Shown here piece after piece: positions 10,815 to 19,111 of a stretch of 64,000 nucleotides of DNA (the stretch's first letter is position 1; each line of letters opens with the position of its first letter). A program made the position numbers and the translations under genes. This DNA comes from Atlantibacter subterraneus. Lineage in GTDB: Bacteria > Pseudomonadota > Gammaproteobacteria > Enterobacterales > Enterobacteriaceae. The stretch lies in NCBI RefSeq assembly GCF_007570865.1, contig NZ_VLPS01000006.1:124001-188000 (forward strand). The letters run 5' to 3'. The notes under the pieces were generated by a model, which was given only the letters and a program-made list of their open reading frames with translations, searched no databases and had not been told where the DNA came from.

Positions 10815-11408
10815 TTAAATTTGTGCCAGCTCAGTTCCCCGGCGGAAAAGCGTAAAGCGATTATTTGCGCCCAACTTCATTCTGATATTGCGTTTGTAGG
10901 TGTAGACCGTTTTCACCGTAATCTGCATGCATTCAGCAATACTCTCGTTACTGTCTCCTTTCTTCCACAACTGCAAAATTTGCTCTTCGCGTAACGTCAG
11001 CAGCGAAGCGATATGCCGGTTATCCACTTTGATATGCATTCGGGTAAGCGCATTTTGTAACGCTTCATCCACGGCTTCCAGCGAGCAGGATTTATCGGCG
11101 CTGAACCAGATGTCCTGAGTAGCACAATAATTTTCTAACTGCGCAGACCTGGCGGAAGGCAATAAAATAAAACGGGTTTTTGTAGAACTGGCGGCAAAAA
11201 TGGATGACAGCTGATCGATATGGTGCAGATCGTGTAAGAAGCCATAAAAATCGGCAATAACGATATCAGGTTTCCATTTCATGTACTCCCTGGCCCGCAA
11301 GAGATCGTCTGTCTGGACGACGTCTATGGATAACGCAGATTCACTAATGAGCTGGGCCAAACCTGTACGGCTGTAGTAACAACGGTCTATCACTAAAATT
11401 TTAGGCAT
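10815..11408 (-). CDS. LuxR-type transcriptional regulator with degenerate receiver-like domain
   Basis: 197 aa. Residues 1-120 resemble a receiver fold (MPKILVIDR; DIVIADF with D53 at the usual phospho-Asp place). The acidic pocket has only one Asp (D8-R9) and the switch residues are not obvious, so phosphorylation is doubtful. Residues about 135-192 form a LuxR/NarL helix-turn-helix (LTLREEQILQLWKKGDSNESIAECM, then TVYTYKRNIRMKLG). The overall type is like BglJ, RcsA or EcpR-class regulators. It sits between ecnB and gdx, where E. coli has no gene. Target unknown. Confidence 0.85.
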   Translation of the reverse strand: MPKILVIDRCYYSRTGLAQLISESALSIDVVQTDDLLRAREYMKWKPDIVIADFYGFLHDLHHIDQLSSIFAASSTKTRFILLPSARSAQLENYCATQDIWFSADKSCSLEAVDEALQNALTRMHIKVDNRHIASLLTLREEQILQLWKKGDSNESIAECMQITVKTVYTYKRNIRMKLGANNRFTLFRRGTELAQI

Positions 11409-11612
11409 ACATGATTTCTGAATACTCTGCGGCTATGTACTAGCCTCCTGGACGCGTTAGTGCATCATAAAGAATAATCCTAAAAATTAACCAGCGAGTT
11501 ACGCTGAGATATTCCGCTAATTCTGGCGTTAAATAGGGGGGTTAACGTAACTTAAAGTAAATTAGTTGATTTTGGCTGCAAGGATGAGGATGATATGCCA
11601 CTCTTACCGATA

Positions 11613-11669
11613 CCTGACGGGACGACCCGTTAGCGTTTGTTCATCAGGGGACGGCCCCGCACTATGGAG
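11613..11669 (+). promoter_or_regulatory. Guanidine-II (mini-ykkC) riboswitch upstream of gdx
   Basis: Two short hairpins each display an ACGR loop. P1 pairs 11617-11621 with 11626-11630 around ACGA (11622-11625). P2 pairs 11647-11650 with 11655-11658 around ACGG (11651-11654). The linker is 16 nt, and the Shine-Dalgarno GGAG (11666-11669) lies just after P2. This is the architecture of guanidine-II riboswitches, where ligand-bound loops kiss and free the ribosome-binding site. The downstream gene is a guanidinium exporter, which strongly supports the call. Confidence 0.92.
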
Positions 11670-11675
11670 ACCGTT

Positions 11676-11993
11676 ATGTCCTGGATTATTCTACTGATTG
11701 CTGGCCTGCTGGAAGTCGTGTGGGCGGTTGGCCTGAAGTACACCCACGGTTTTAGCCGATTAACCCCCAGTATCATTACCGTTACCGCGATGATCGTTAG
11801 CATCGTGCTGCTGTCATGGGCGATGAAAACGCTGCCGACCGGCACCGCGTATGCGGTGTGGACCGGCATTGGTGCCGTCGGGGCCGCCATTACCGGGATG
11901 GTGCTGTTAGGCGAATCCACCAGCCCTGCACGCATACTCAGCCTGGCGCTGATCGTGGCGGGCATTATCGGCCTTAAGCTCAGCACCCATTAA
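11676..11993 (+). CDS. gdx: Gdx (SugE), guanidinium/proton exporter of the SMR family
   Basis: 105-aa small multidrug resistance-type protein with four helices. It has [21 protein letters not shown] with the essential Glu in helix 1 (E13), then [18 protein letters not shown] and a final helix [11 protein letters not shown]. The Gdx subtype exports guanidinium rather than broad drugs. The ATG at 11676 is 6 nt after GGAG. The gene lies behind a guanidine-II riboswitch. Its TAA overlaps the stop of convergent blc within a TTAA palindrome. Confidence 0.96.
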   Translation: MSWIILLIAGLLEVVWAVGLKYTHGFSRLTPSIITVTAMIVSIVLLSWAMKTLPTGTAYAVWTGIGAVGAAITGMVLLGESTSPARILSLALIVAGIIGLKLSTH

Positions 11994-12520
11994 GGCTTCT
12001 GTCTGACCCAAATCAGCTTTTCAACTTTAAAGCCCTGCCGGGTCGCGGCGCTTAACATCTGCTGTTTAACCTCGTCGCTGATGGTTGGCGTACGGGATAA
12101 GATCCACAGATAGTCGCGATCCGGCCCGCAAACCAGCGCGTGTTGATAATCTTTATCCAGCGCAATCACGTTATACCCGCCATAAAACGGCCCAAAGAAT
12201 GACACCTTAAGTGCAGCGCGATCCGGCGATCCGGTGAAGTACGCTTTGCCGATGCTCTGTTGCCACTTACCGCGATCGGGATTAAATCCACGGTTAATCA
12301 CCTGGATCCCGCCGTCATCCATGGTGCTGTACGTGGCGGTGACCTGATCTAAACCGCGTTCGAAGCTGTGGTCGAAGCGGGCGATTTCATACCATTTGCC
12401 CAGATAACGCTTCGCGTCGAAGTTCTCCACCACGGTGACGCCTTTCGGCGGGGTAGGGGAACTACAGGCAACAACCAGAAACGCGACGGCGACGGTAGTG
12501 ATGATCGGGAGAATGCGCAT
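11990..12520 (-). CDS. blc: Blc, outer-membrane lipocalin
   Basis: 176-aa bacterial lipocalin anchored to the outer membrane and thought to bind lysophospholipids. A type II signal peptide has lipobox LVVA-C19. The lipocalin motif [16 protein letters not shown] lies near the mature N-terminus, followed by the barrel strands [31 protein letters not shown] and [13 protein letters not shown]. It converges with gdx. In E. coli ampC and frdD follow; here the sulfatase island intervenes. Confidence 0.97.
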   Translation of the reverse strand: MRILPIITTVAVAFLVVACSSPTPPKGVTVVENFDAKRYLGKWYEIARFDHSFERGLDQVTATYSTMDDGGIQVINRGFNPDRGKWQQSIGKAYFTGSPDRAALKVSFFGPFYGGYNVIALDKDYQHALVCGPDRDYLWILSRTPTISDEVKQQMLSAATRQGFKVEKLIWVRQKP

Positions 12521-12587
12521 AGAGATTTCCTTAGACGTTTTTTTCTAAGTGTAGATTGCGTCACGGAAAACGCGCCCGTAAGGCGCG

Positions 12588-13802
12588 TTAAGATTTTTGT
12601 TGTGCGGCGAGGGTGGCGGCGACATCCATAATGGCGGCGGGAGGCTGCTGATGGCGGATCTGATTGGCCATAAAGCGCATATACGGATCCATATGGCTAA
12701 ACATCGCCTTATACCCCGCGCAAAGATGGTTATGCCAGCGATCGCCCACCTGGCGGATGCGGTGCTTCGGGCAGCCGCCGTGGCAGGCGAAGCGCCATTC
12801 ACACTTCTGGCATAGCGACGACACCTGCGCTTTCATCATCCCGAACTTACGCTGCTGCTTGCCGCCCGCCAGCGCCGCCAGATTATCGCTGCGCAGATTG
12901 CCCAGCCGGTGCTCCGGATAGACATAGTGGTCACAGCTGTAAATATCGCCGTTCTGCTCCACTACCAGCCCGAAACCGCAGGTCGACTGCATCACGCACA
13001 GCGACGGCTTTTCTCCAAGCCAGGCGGCCAGCGCGCTATCAAACAGTTGAACGTAGACGCGGCCAACGTCGCGGCGCACCCAGTAGTCAAAAACGGTATT
13101 GATAAACGCGCCCCACTGCTCGCCGCTGACTGACCACTCGGTCACCGCCCCGGTTTTTTGTGGGTACAGCAGCTCGCCGTACTTCTCATGAACCGGGCGT
13201 TGCTCCACCGCCGGGATAAACTGTATGTGTCTCGCACCCAGCTCTTCGGTGATAAACCGATAAATCTCCAGCGGCGCTTCGGCAGTGGCATTGTTCACCA
13301 CCGTCAGCACGTTCACCTCGACGCGGTGTTTTTGCATCACCGCCATAGCCTGCACCACCTTATCAAACACCGACTTTCCGCCGCGTGTTTTGCGATAGCG
13401 ATCGTGCAGCCAGGCGGGGCCATCGACCGATAACCCAACCAGAAACTGGTTACGTGCCAGAAATTCCGCCCATTGATCGTCAATCAGCACGCCGTTGGTT
13501 TGCATACTGTTGCGGATGGTTTTCCCGCCTGCGAACTCTTTCTGCCAGGCCAGCGCTTTTTGATAAAAATCCAGCCCGGCCAGCGTTGGTTCGCCGCCCT
13601 GCCAGGTAAATTCCACTTCCTGCGCCGGGTTGGCCTCAATGTACTGTTTAACGTAGCGGCGCAGGGTGTCGTCATCCATATGACGCGCGGGTTTTTTAGG
13701 CTTCAGCGTGCCCTGTTCTTTTTCCAGGTAGAAACAATAGTCGCAGGCGATATTGCACTGGTAGCTGACGGGTTTCGCCATAAGGTGGAATGCTTTTTTC
13801 AT
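12588..13802 (-). CDS. Anaerobic sulfatase-maturating enzyme (radical SAM, SPASM)
   Basis: 404-aa radical SAM enzyme of the anSME family (relatives in E. coli: AslB, YdeM, YidF). It oxidises the active-site Cys or Ser of sulfatases to formylglycine. CNIACDYCFYLEKE is the CxxxCxxC cluster motif near the N-terminus. The C-terminal SPASM region has Cys pairs in CGFGLVVEQNGDIYSCDHYVYPEHRLGN and CQKCEWRFACHGGCPKHR. ATG 13802 is chosen for the start MKKAFHLMAKPVSYQCN. It is divergent from the PTS-sulfatase operon whose CxPxR sulfatase is the probable client. The stop codon is embedded in a stem-loop (12569-12589). Confidence 0.94.
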   Translation of the reverse strand: MKKAFHLMAKPVSYQCNIACDYCFYLEKEQGTLKPKKPARHMDDDTLRRYVKQYIEANPAQEVEFTWQGGEPTLAGLDFYQKALAWQKEFAGGKTIRNSMQTNGVLIDDQWAEFLARNQFLVGLSVDGPAWLHDRYRKTRGGKSVFDKVVQAMAVMQKHRVEVNVLTVVNNATAEAPLEIYRFITEELGARHIQFIPAVEQRPVHEKYGELLYPQKTGAVTEWSVSGEQWGAFINTVFDYWVRRDVGRVYVQLFDSALAAWLGEKPSLCVMQSTCGFGLVVEQNGDIYSCDHYVYPEHRLGNLRSDNLAALAGGKQQRKFGMMKAQVSSLCQKCEWRFACHGGCPKHRIRQVGDRWHNHLCAGYKAMFSHMDPYMRFMANQIRHQQPPAAIMDVAATLAAQQKS

Positions 13803-13840
13803 ACTTGTCCCGTCCTGAAGTGGGTATGCCAACGCGCGAA

Positions 13841-13856
13841 AGTGATCTTAATCACC
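13841..13856. promoter_or_regulatory. CRP/FNR-like palindrome in the maturase/PTS divergent promoter
   Basis: AGTGA-TCTTAA-TCACC is palindromic with the CRP core GTGA-6 nt-TCAC. It lies 39 bp upstream of the maturase start and 117 bp upstream of the PTS gene. A TTGACA hexamer follows at 13873-13878. Catabolite control of a sugar-uptake island would be expected. Confidence 0.5.
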
Positions 13857-13894
13857 CTTTAGACATTAAGGATTGACAGTAGGTCGCGCCTGTA

Positions 13895-13931
13895 GAAATA
13901 ATAATTTCACAAAGGCAATCTTTCAATGAAA
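13895..13931. promoter_or_regulatory. Candidate RpiR-family operators upstream of the PTS gene
   Basis: Two palindromes of the GAAA/TTTC type typical for RpiR-family targets: GAAAT-AATA-ATTTC (13895-13908) and TTTCA-A-TGAAA (13921-13931). They flank the likely transcription start region of the PTS-sulfatase operon, which encodes an RpiR-type regulator. The assignment is inferred from pattern and context. Confidence 0.4.
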
Positions 13932-13976
13932 TTTAATATTCAAATTAACTATACCAACACCAGGGATACACCATGA
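13926..13976 (+). CDS. Possible 16-codon leader peptide overlapping the PTS start
   Basis: ATG 13926 opens a 16-codon frame (MKFNIQINYTNTRDTP) whose TGA at 13974-13976 overlaps the ATG of the PTS gene as ATGA. AAAGG lies about 10 nt upstream as a possible ribosome-binding site, while the PTS gene has its own AGGGA. This is typical geometry for translational coupling, but chance is not excluded in such a short frame. Confidence 0.3.
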   Translation: MKFNIQINYTNTRDTP

Positions 13977-15514
13977 GCAAACTTTTTGCTGGTGCACAAA
14001 ATCTGGGCAAGTCGTTTATGCTGCCCATTGCCGTGCTGCCCGCCGCGGGTCTCCTGCTGGGGATCGGCGGCGTTTTTTCTAATCCGATTACTATCGAAAC
14101 CTACTCTCTACTCGACAATGCCGTGCTGCAAGCCATTTTCACGCTGATGAAAATGTGCGGCAGCGTGGTGTTTGATAACCTGGCGCTGCTGTTTGCCGTG
14201 GGGATCGCCGTCGGGCTGGCACGCAGCGATAAAGGCACCGCCGGTTTAGCCGCCGTGCTGTGCTTTATCGTGATGAACAAAGCCATCAACGCCATGCTGT
14301 TTTTAACCGGCACCCTGGCAACGGAGAATTTTGCCGCCGCAGGGCAGGCGAGCGTGTTGGGCATCGTGACGCTTCAGACCGGCGTGATGGGCGGCATTAT
14401 CAGCGGCTTGCTGACCGCCTGGCTGCACGGGCGGTTCAGTAAAACCGAGCTGCCGAACCTGCTGGCGTTTTTCAGCGGTTCACGCTTCGTTCCCATCGTC
14501 ACCTCATTTTTCGCGATCCTGCTTGGCGTGCTGTTGTTCTGGATCTGGCCGCCGGTGCAGGCGGGCATTACCCACCTGGGCGGCCTGGTGGAGAAAACCG
14601 GTTATATCGGTACGCTGTTCTACGGCATGATCCTGAAATGCCTGATCCCGCTCGGGCTTCACCACCTGTTCTATTTGCCGTTCTGGATGACCAGCGTGGG
14701 TGGCGAAGTGATGGTCAACGGCCATGTAGTCCAGGGCACCCAAAAGATTTTCTTTGCCCAACTGGCCGATCCCAGCGTGACGCAATATTACATCGGCGTG
14801 TCGCGCTTCATGGCCGGGCGTTTTGCTGATTTTATGTTTGGCCTGCCGGGCGCGGCGCTGGCTATCTACCACTGTTCGAAGCGTGAAAATCGCACCAAAG
14901 TCGCCAGCCTGATGCTGTCGGCGGCGCTGACTTCGTTTGTTACCGGCATTACTGAACCGCTGGAATTTGCCTTTATGTTCTGCGCGCCGCTGCTGTATGT
15001 GGTGCATATCGTTTTGACCGGCGTGGCCTTTATGCTCACCCACGTGCTGGCGATTACCGTCGGGCAGACTTTCTCCGGCGGCCTGATCGATTTCTTGCTG
15101 TTCGGCGTTCTCCAGGGCAATGCCAAAACCAACTGGCTGCTGATGCTGCCGCTTGGCGCGGTGATGTTCTGCCTCTACTACTTCTCCTTCCGCTTTTTGA
15201 TTCAGTGGCGTCAGTTGAAAACGCCAGGCCGTGAAGACGAACCGGCTGATGAAGCCGCGGCGGAAGTCAGCGATAAAGCCGCCCGTCCGTCAATGATCGT
15301 TTCCGCACTGGGCGGCCGGGAAAATATTCTCGACGTGGATTGCTGCGCCACTCGCTTGCGGGTCACGGTGAAAGAGCCGGGTCGGGTCAAACTGGATGAC
15401 TTTAAGGCCTCCGGCAGCCGGGGCGCATTCCTGCGCGGTGAGGGCGTACAGGTGGTGTTTGGACCGCACGTCACGCTGATCAAAAACGAAGTCGAAGAGT
15501 ATTTAGGTCTGTAA
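13973..15514 (+). CDS. PTS EIICB component, glucose/maltose (Glc) superfamily
   Basis: 513-aa sugar permease with fused EIIB. Residues 1-400 are the EIIC membrane domain, with the family motifs MLPIAVLPAAGLLLGIG at the N-terminus, PLGLHHLFYLPFW and the sugar-site GITEPLEFAFMF. Residues about 438-513 are EIIB; NILDVDCCATRLRVTV carries the phosphorylated Cys (C458). No EIIA domain is fused and none is encoded nearby, so it probably borrows Crr (EIIA-Glc) or another EIIA. First gene of the island operon, 29 bp ahead of the sulfatase, so the substrate may be a sulfated sugar. Confidence 0.92.
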   Translation: MSKLFAGAQNLGKSFMLPIAVLPAAGLLLGIGGVFSNPITIETYSLLDNAVLQAIFTLMKMCGSVVFDNLALLFAVGIAVGLARSDKGTAGLAAVLCFIVMNKAINAMLFLTGTLATENFAAAGQASVLGIVTLQTGVMGGIISGLLTAWLHGRFSKTELPNLLAFFSGSRFVPIVTSFFAILLGVLLFWIWPPVQAGITHLGGLVEKTGYIGTLFYGMILKCLIPLGLHHLFYLPFWMTSVGGEVMVNGHVVQGTQKIFFAQLADPSVTQYYIGVSRFMAGRFADFMFGLPGAALAIYHCSKRENRTKVASLMLSAALTSFVTGITEPLEFAFMFCAPLLYVVHIVLTGVAFMLTHVLAITVGQTFSGGLIDFLLFGVLQGNAKTNWLLMLPLGAVMFCLYYFSFRFLIQWRQLKTPGREDEPADEAAAEVSDKAARPSMIVSALGGRENILDVDCCATRLRVTVKEPGRVKLDDFKASGSRGAFLRGEGVQVVFGPHVTLIKNEVEEYLGL

Positions 15515-15543
15515 CGGCGTCGCTCACGCGACGAGAGGAATGT

Positions 15544-17304
15544 ATGAAAGCTGTAATGTTGATGTTTGACACCCTGACCCGTCATCACCTGGCCCCGTAT
15601 GGCGGCACGGCGATCACCCCAAACTTTACCCGGCTCGCCCGCGAGTCGGTGCAGTTTGACAACTTCTTTGTGGGAAGTATGCCCTGCATGCCTGCGCGCC
15701 GGGAACTGCACACCGGGCGCTATAACTTCCTGCACCGCAGTTGGGGGCCGCTCGAACCCTTTGATTTTTCGATGCCGCAGGCGCTGCACAGGCAGGGTAT
15801 CCATACGCATATGGTGACCGACCATAAGCACTACTGGCGCGACGGCGGGGCGACGTATCACACCCGCTATTCCACCTTTGAGTTTATTCGCGGCCAGGAG
15901 GGCGACTGCTGGATTGGCCAGGTCGCAAAACCCACCATCGCCTGGCAGGGCATGGAAGACAAAGAAACCTTTAAGCGGCGCAGCGGGCGCATGACCCAGG
16001 ATCTGATCAACCGCGCGGCGATGCCGGGGATTGAACAACACTATACCCATCGCACCATCAAAGCCGGGTTAGATTTTATCGACACCAATAAAGATCAGGA
16101 TAACTGGTTCCTGCAAATCGAGTGTTTCGATCCTCATGAACCGTTTTTCGTGCCGGAGAAATATCTGGCCCAATACGGCTGCAAGCCCGGCGAATTTGAC
16201 GGCTGGGTGCCGTACTACTGCGGCAGCCCCGGTGGCGAAAACGATGAAAAGGTGCGCAAATTCTACCAGGCGCTGATCACCATGTGTGACGACTATCTCG
16301 GCCAGGTGATGGATAAGCTCAAGGCGAGCGGGCTGTGGGAAGATACGCTGTTTATCGTCTGTACCGACCATGGTTTCCTGCTGGGCGAGCATCAGTGGTG
16401 GGGCAAAAATATCATGCCGGTGTACAACGAAATCGCTAACACACCGTTCTTTATTCGCGATCCGCGCTGCAAAGTGCAGGGTGAGCGGCGCGGGGCGCTG
16501 GCGCAAACCATTGATATCCCGGCTACGTTGTTGGACTTCTTCGGCGTTGAAAAGCCCGCGTCGATGACCGGCCAGTCGCTGCTGCCCGTGGTGCGCAACG
16601 ATGAAAAAATCCGCGATTACGCGCTGTTTGGTTATTTTGGCGGGCATATCAACCTCACCGACGGCCAGTACGTTTATATGCGCGCGCCGCGTGAAGAGGG
16701 CAAGCGGCACCTGTTCGAATATACCCTGATGCCGACGCGTATCGATAGCCCGTTTAAAATCAGCGAACTGACCGATATCACCCTCCACCCTGGTTTTGAT
16801 TTCACCCAGGGCGCGCAGGTGATGAAAATCCCGGCAAGCTTCGGGTATCTCAATCCGTGGCGCTTCGGCGATAAGCTGTTCAATCTGCAAAGCGACCCGC
16901 ATCAGCAGCACAACATCAATAACGTGAGTTATGCGCTGCATTTCGCCAGGGCGATGATCCCGGTGTTGCAACAGCATGATGCGCCGGAGGAGCTGTATAC
17001 CCGCTTCCAGCTGGACGCGCCGACGGTGGAGCAGGAGCAGGCATTCCAGACGTTATGGCAAAGCGACGTGTGGCTGGCGCAGCGCGGCTATCGCGGCGAG
17101 CACCGTGGCGTAGCCGAAGCGTTGCAGTTTGTGGCGCGGGCGCTGGCGGAGCAGGGCAACACTGACGACGATCTGTTTGGCTGTTTTGACCCGGAAACGC
17201 TGTTGACGGAAGCCTCGGTGTTTACGGCCATCGACAGGTTATTTGCTGCTGAGAAGCAGGCCGCGCTGAATTATCAGGTACGGCTACTGTTGCGGATTGA
17301 CTGA
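15544..17304 (+). CDS. Cytoplasmic Cys-type sulfatase (formylglycine-dependent)
   Basis: 586-aa sulfatase/alkaline phosphatase superfamily hydrolase. The active-site motif is CMPARRELHTGR (CxPxR-x4-TGR). Cys48 would be oxidised to formylglycine by the divergent anaerobic maturase. A metal-binding Asp lies in MLMFDTLTRHHLAPYG, and a second metal/histidine region is VCTDHGFLLGEHQWWGKN. There is no signal peptide, so it acts in the cytoplasm, unlike most polysaccharide sulfatases. This fits desulfation of a PTS-imported, phosphorylated sugar. It resembles E. coli YidJ-type sulfatases. GAGAGGA precedes ATG 15544. Confidence 0.93.
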   Translation: MKAVMLMFDTLTRHHLAPYGGTAITPNFTRLARESVQFDNFFVGSMPCMPARRELHTGRYNFLHRSWGPLEPFDFSMPQALHRQGIHTHMVTDHKHYWRDGGATYHTRYSTFEFIRGQEGDCWIGQVAKPTIAWQGMEDKETFKRRSGRMTQDLINRAAMPGIEQHYTHRTIKAGLDFIDTNKDQDNWFLQIECFDPHEPFFVPEKYLAQYGCKPGEFDGWVPYYCGSPGGENDEKVRKFYQALITMCDDYLGQVMDKLKASGLWEDTLFIVCTDHGFLLGEHQWWGKNIMPVYNEIANTPFFIRDPRCKVQGERRGALAQTIDIPATLLDFFGVEKPASMTGQSLLPVVRNDEKIRDYALFGYFGGHINLTDGQYVYMRAPREEGKRHLFEYTLMPTRIDSPFKISELTDITLHPGFDFTQGAQVMKIPASFGYLNPWRFGDKLFNLQSDPHQQHNINNVSYALHFARAMIPVLQQHDAPEELYTRFQLDAPTVEQEQAFQTLWQSDVWLAQRGYRGEHRGVAEALQFVARALAEQGNTDDDLFGCFDPETLLTEASVFTAIDRLFAAEKQAALNYQVRLLLRID

Positions 17305-17310
17305 GGATTT

Positions 17311-18186
17311 ATGGCGCAAACCTGGACACTGGAAAATGCGCGCTGGCGGATGGCGGTCAGTGCGCGAGGCGCGGAAATGCGCCTGTTGACCGAGAAATCT
17401 GCTGGCCGGGAGTGGCTCTGGATGCCAGATGACAAAACGTGGAAAAGCACTGCGCCACTGCTTTTTCCGGTAGTAGGGCGGTTAATCCATAACGGGCTAT
17501 GGGATGACGAAAAATTTTACCCGCTGCCCGCCCATGGCTTTTTGCGTCATCAGGCGTTTTCATTGTTAAAGCATTCGCCCGGCACGCTAAGCCTGATTAG
17601 CCACGCGACGGATGAAACCTTAAATATCTGGCCGTTTCTGTTTTCGGTGCAGGTGGACTATCAACTACTGGATACGGGTGTGCGAATCGTCTGGCGGGTG
17701 ACCAACCAGGATCGCCAGCCGCTGTGCTTTTCGCTGGGTTACCATCCCGGTTTCGCCCTGCCTGTCGCGCAAGAGCACGGCTGGCGCGTCACGTTTGACG
17801 ACGCGATGGTTACCGGCCCGTTCTATACCCGCGACCGGACGCTAAGCCTGACGCAAAACGCTGGTACAGTGCGCGAATTTACGCTCACGCCGGACGCGTT
17901 TTGCCACGGAGCTGTTTATTTCGCCGGATGCCAGGGAAGCCGGGTTAACGTGATATCGCCAGAGGGGCGCAGGGTACTGCAATGCCGGTTAACTTATCAG
18001 CCCTGGGTGGCGTTATGGGGCGTGCCGGGGGCGGATTTGCTGTGTATCGAACTGCTGTCCGGCACGACCGACGCGCCGGACGCCTCCGGGCAGCAGCGCG
18101 AAAAGCGGGGGATGCAGTGGTTGGCGGCTGGCGCAGTTTATCAACAGCAGCTGGATATGGTATTCCCGGCAGACGGCGCGCGGTGA
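17311..18186 (+). CDS. Aldose 1-epimerase (galactose mutarotase)-like protein
   Basis: 291 aa of the galactose mutarotase fold. Motifs are FPVVGRLIHNGLWDDEKFYPLPAHGFLRHQAF, with a candidate catalytic His in AHGFLRH, and SLGYHPGFALP. This LacX-type subgroup is common in sugar operons and interconverts anomers of a sugar or sugar derivative. It starts 6 bp after the sulfatase stop, so it is translationally close to it. It plausibly prepares the desulfated sugar for catabolism; the actual substrate is unknown. Confidence 0.88.
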   Translation: MAQTWTLENARWRMAVSARGAEMRLLTEKSAGREWLWMPDDKTWKSTAPLLFPVVGRLIHNGLWDDEKFYPLPAHGFLRHQAFSLLKHSPGTLSLISHATDETLNIWPFLFSVQVDYQLLDTGVRIVWRVTNQDRQPLCFSLGYHPGFALPVAQEHGWRVTFDDAMVTGPFYTRDRTLSLTQNAGTVREFTLTPDAFCHGAVYFAGCQGSRVNVISPEGRRVLQCRLTYQPWVALWGVPGADLLCIELLSGTTDAPDASGQQREKRGMQWLAAGAVYQQQLDMVFPADGAR

Positions 18187-18229
18187 GATGGCTAAAATAG
18201 CGGGCAGTGAATCGTCCAGAGAGCCGTCT

Positions 18230-19111
18230 ATGAGCATCAACAGAGAAAACGTCAGGGTTTATATCGCCAATATTCTGGCCACGCTGGCGGATAAAGATCG
18301 CGCGATCGCGGAGTTTATTCTGCACAACGCCGGGCGCTTCGTGCAGCTGCCGGTCAAAAAGCTGTCGCAGGAGATTGCGGTCAGCGAGGCCACCATCGTG
18401 CGGTTTTGCAAAAAGATTGGCTATGGCGGGCTGCTTAACCTTAAAGCAGAGCTGCAACGCGAGCTGCTGGAGGAGAGCGATCTGACGCTGCCCTCATCGC
18501 CGGATATTTTTGTCGGGGATTCGCGTAACGATGTGGCGCAAAAAATCGCCATGACCATCGAAACCACGGTGCAGGATACTATCGACCTGGTGGACATGAA
18601 AAAGCTCAAAACTATCGTTGAGCGATTTATTGCCGCCCGCCGCGTGATGTTTGTTGGCTTTGGCGCGTCCGGCCTGGCGGCCATGGAAGCGCGGGACAAA
18701 ATGAACCGTATCGGCATCGATTCTGAAGCCTTTACCGATCGTTTTACCATGACCCTGAAGCTGGCGAACCTCAAGCCTGATGATCTGGTGGTGGCGTTTT
18801 CGCACTCCGGCGAAACCCCGGAAGTGGTCAACGCGTTTAAGTTGGCGCAAAAAGCCGGGGCGTTCCGTTTAGCCATTACCCATCGCACCGTTTCGCCGTT
18901 AAATGAACTGGCAGACGCCTTTTTACTGACCTGCGGTGAAAGCGCGCGCTATCAGGGAGATTCCATCGGCACCCGCGTATCGCAGCTGTTTATGATCGAG
19001 TTTTTGTGTACGGAGGTGACCCGGTACAATTTCAGGGATACGGATTCGCCCGGGTTATCGATTAAAGAAATACTGATAAAAGAACGGATTAAGCGTGAAT
19101 CAACAGGATAA
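18230..19111 (+). CDS. RpiR/MurR-family transcriptional regulator
   Basis: 293 aa. The N-terminal HTH_6 domain (AIAEFILHNAGRFVQLPVKKLSQEIAVSEATIVRFCKKIGYGG) is followed by a SIS sugar-isomerase-like domain (VMFVGFGASGLAAMEARDKMNRIGID; VVAFSHSGETPEVV). The SIS domain normally binds a phosphosugar effector. I chose ATG 18230 (MSINRENVRVYI), with GAGAG upstream; the frame extends to 18188. It is probably the local regulator of the PTS-sulfatase operon, sensing a phosphorylated intermediate. Its 3' end overlaps yidH by 17 nt. Confidence 0.92.
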   Translation: MSINRENVRVYIANILATLADKDRAIAEFILHNAGRFVQLPVKKLSQEIAVSEATIVRFCKKIGYGGLLNLKAELQRELLEESDLTLPSSPDIFVGDSRNDVAQKIAMTIETTVQDTIDLVDMKKLKTIVERFIAARRVMFVGFGASGLAAMEARDKMNRIGIDSEAFTDRFTMTLKLANLKPDDLVVAFSHSGETPEVVNAFKLAQKAGAFRLAITHRTVSPLNELADAFLLTCGESARYQGDSIGTRVSQLFMIEFLCTEVTRYNFRDTDSPGLSIKEILIKERIKRESTG

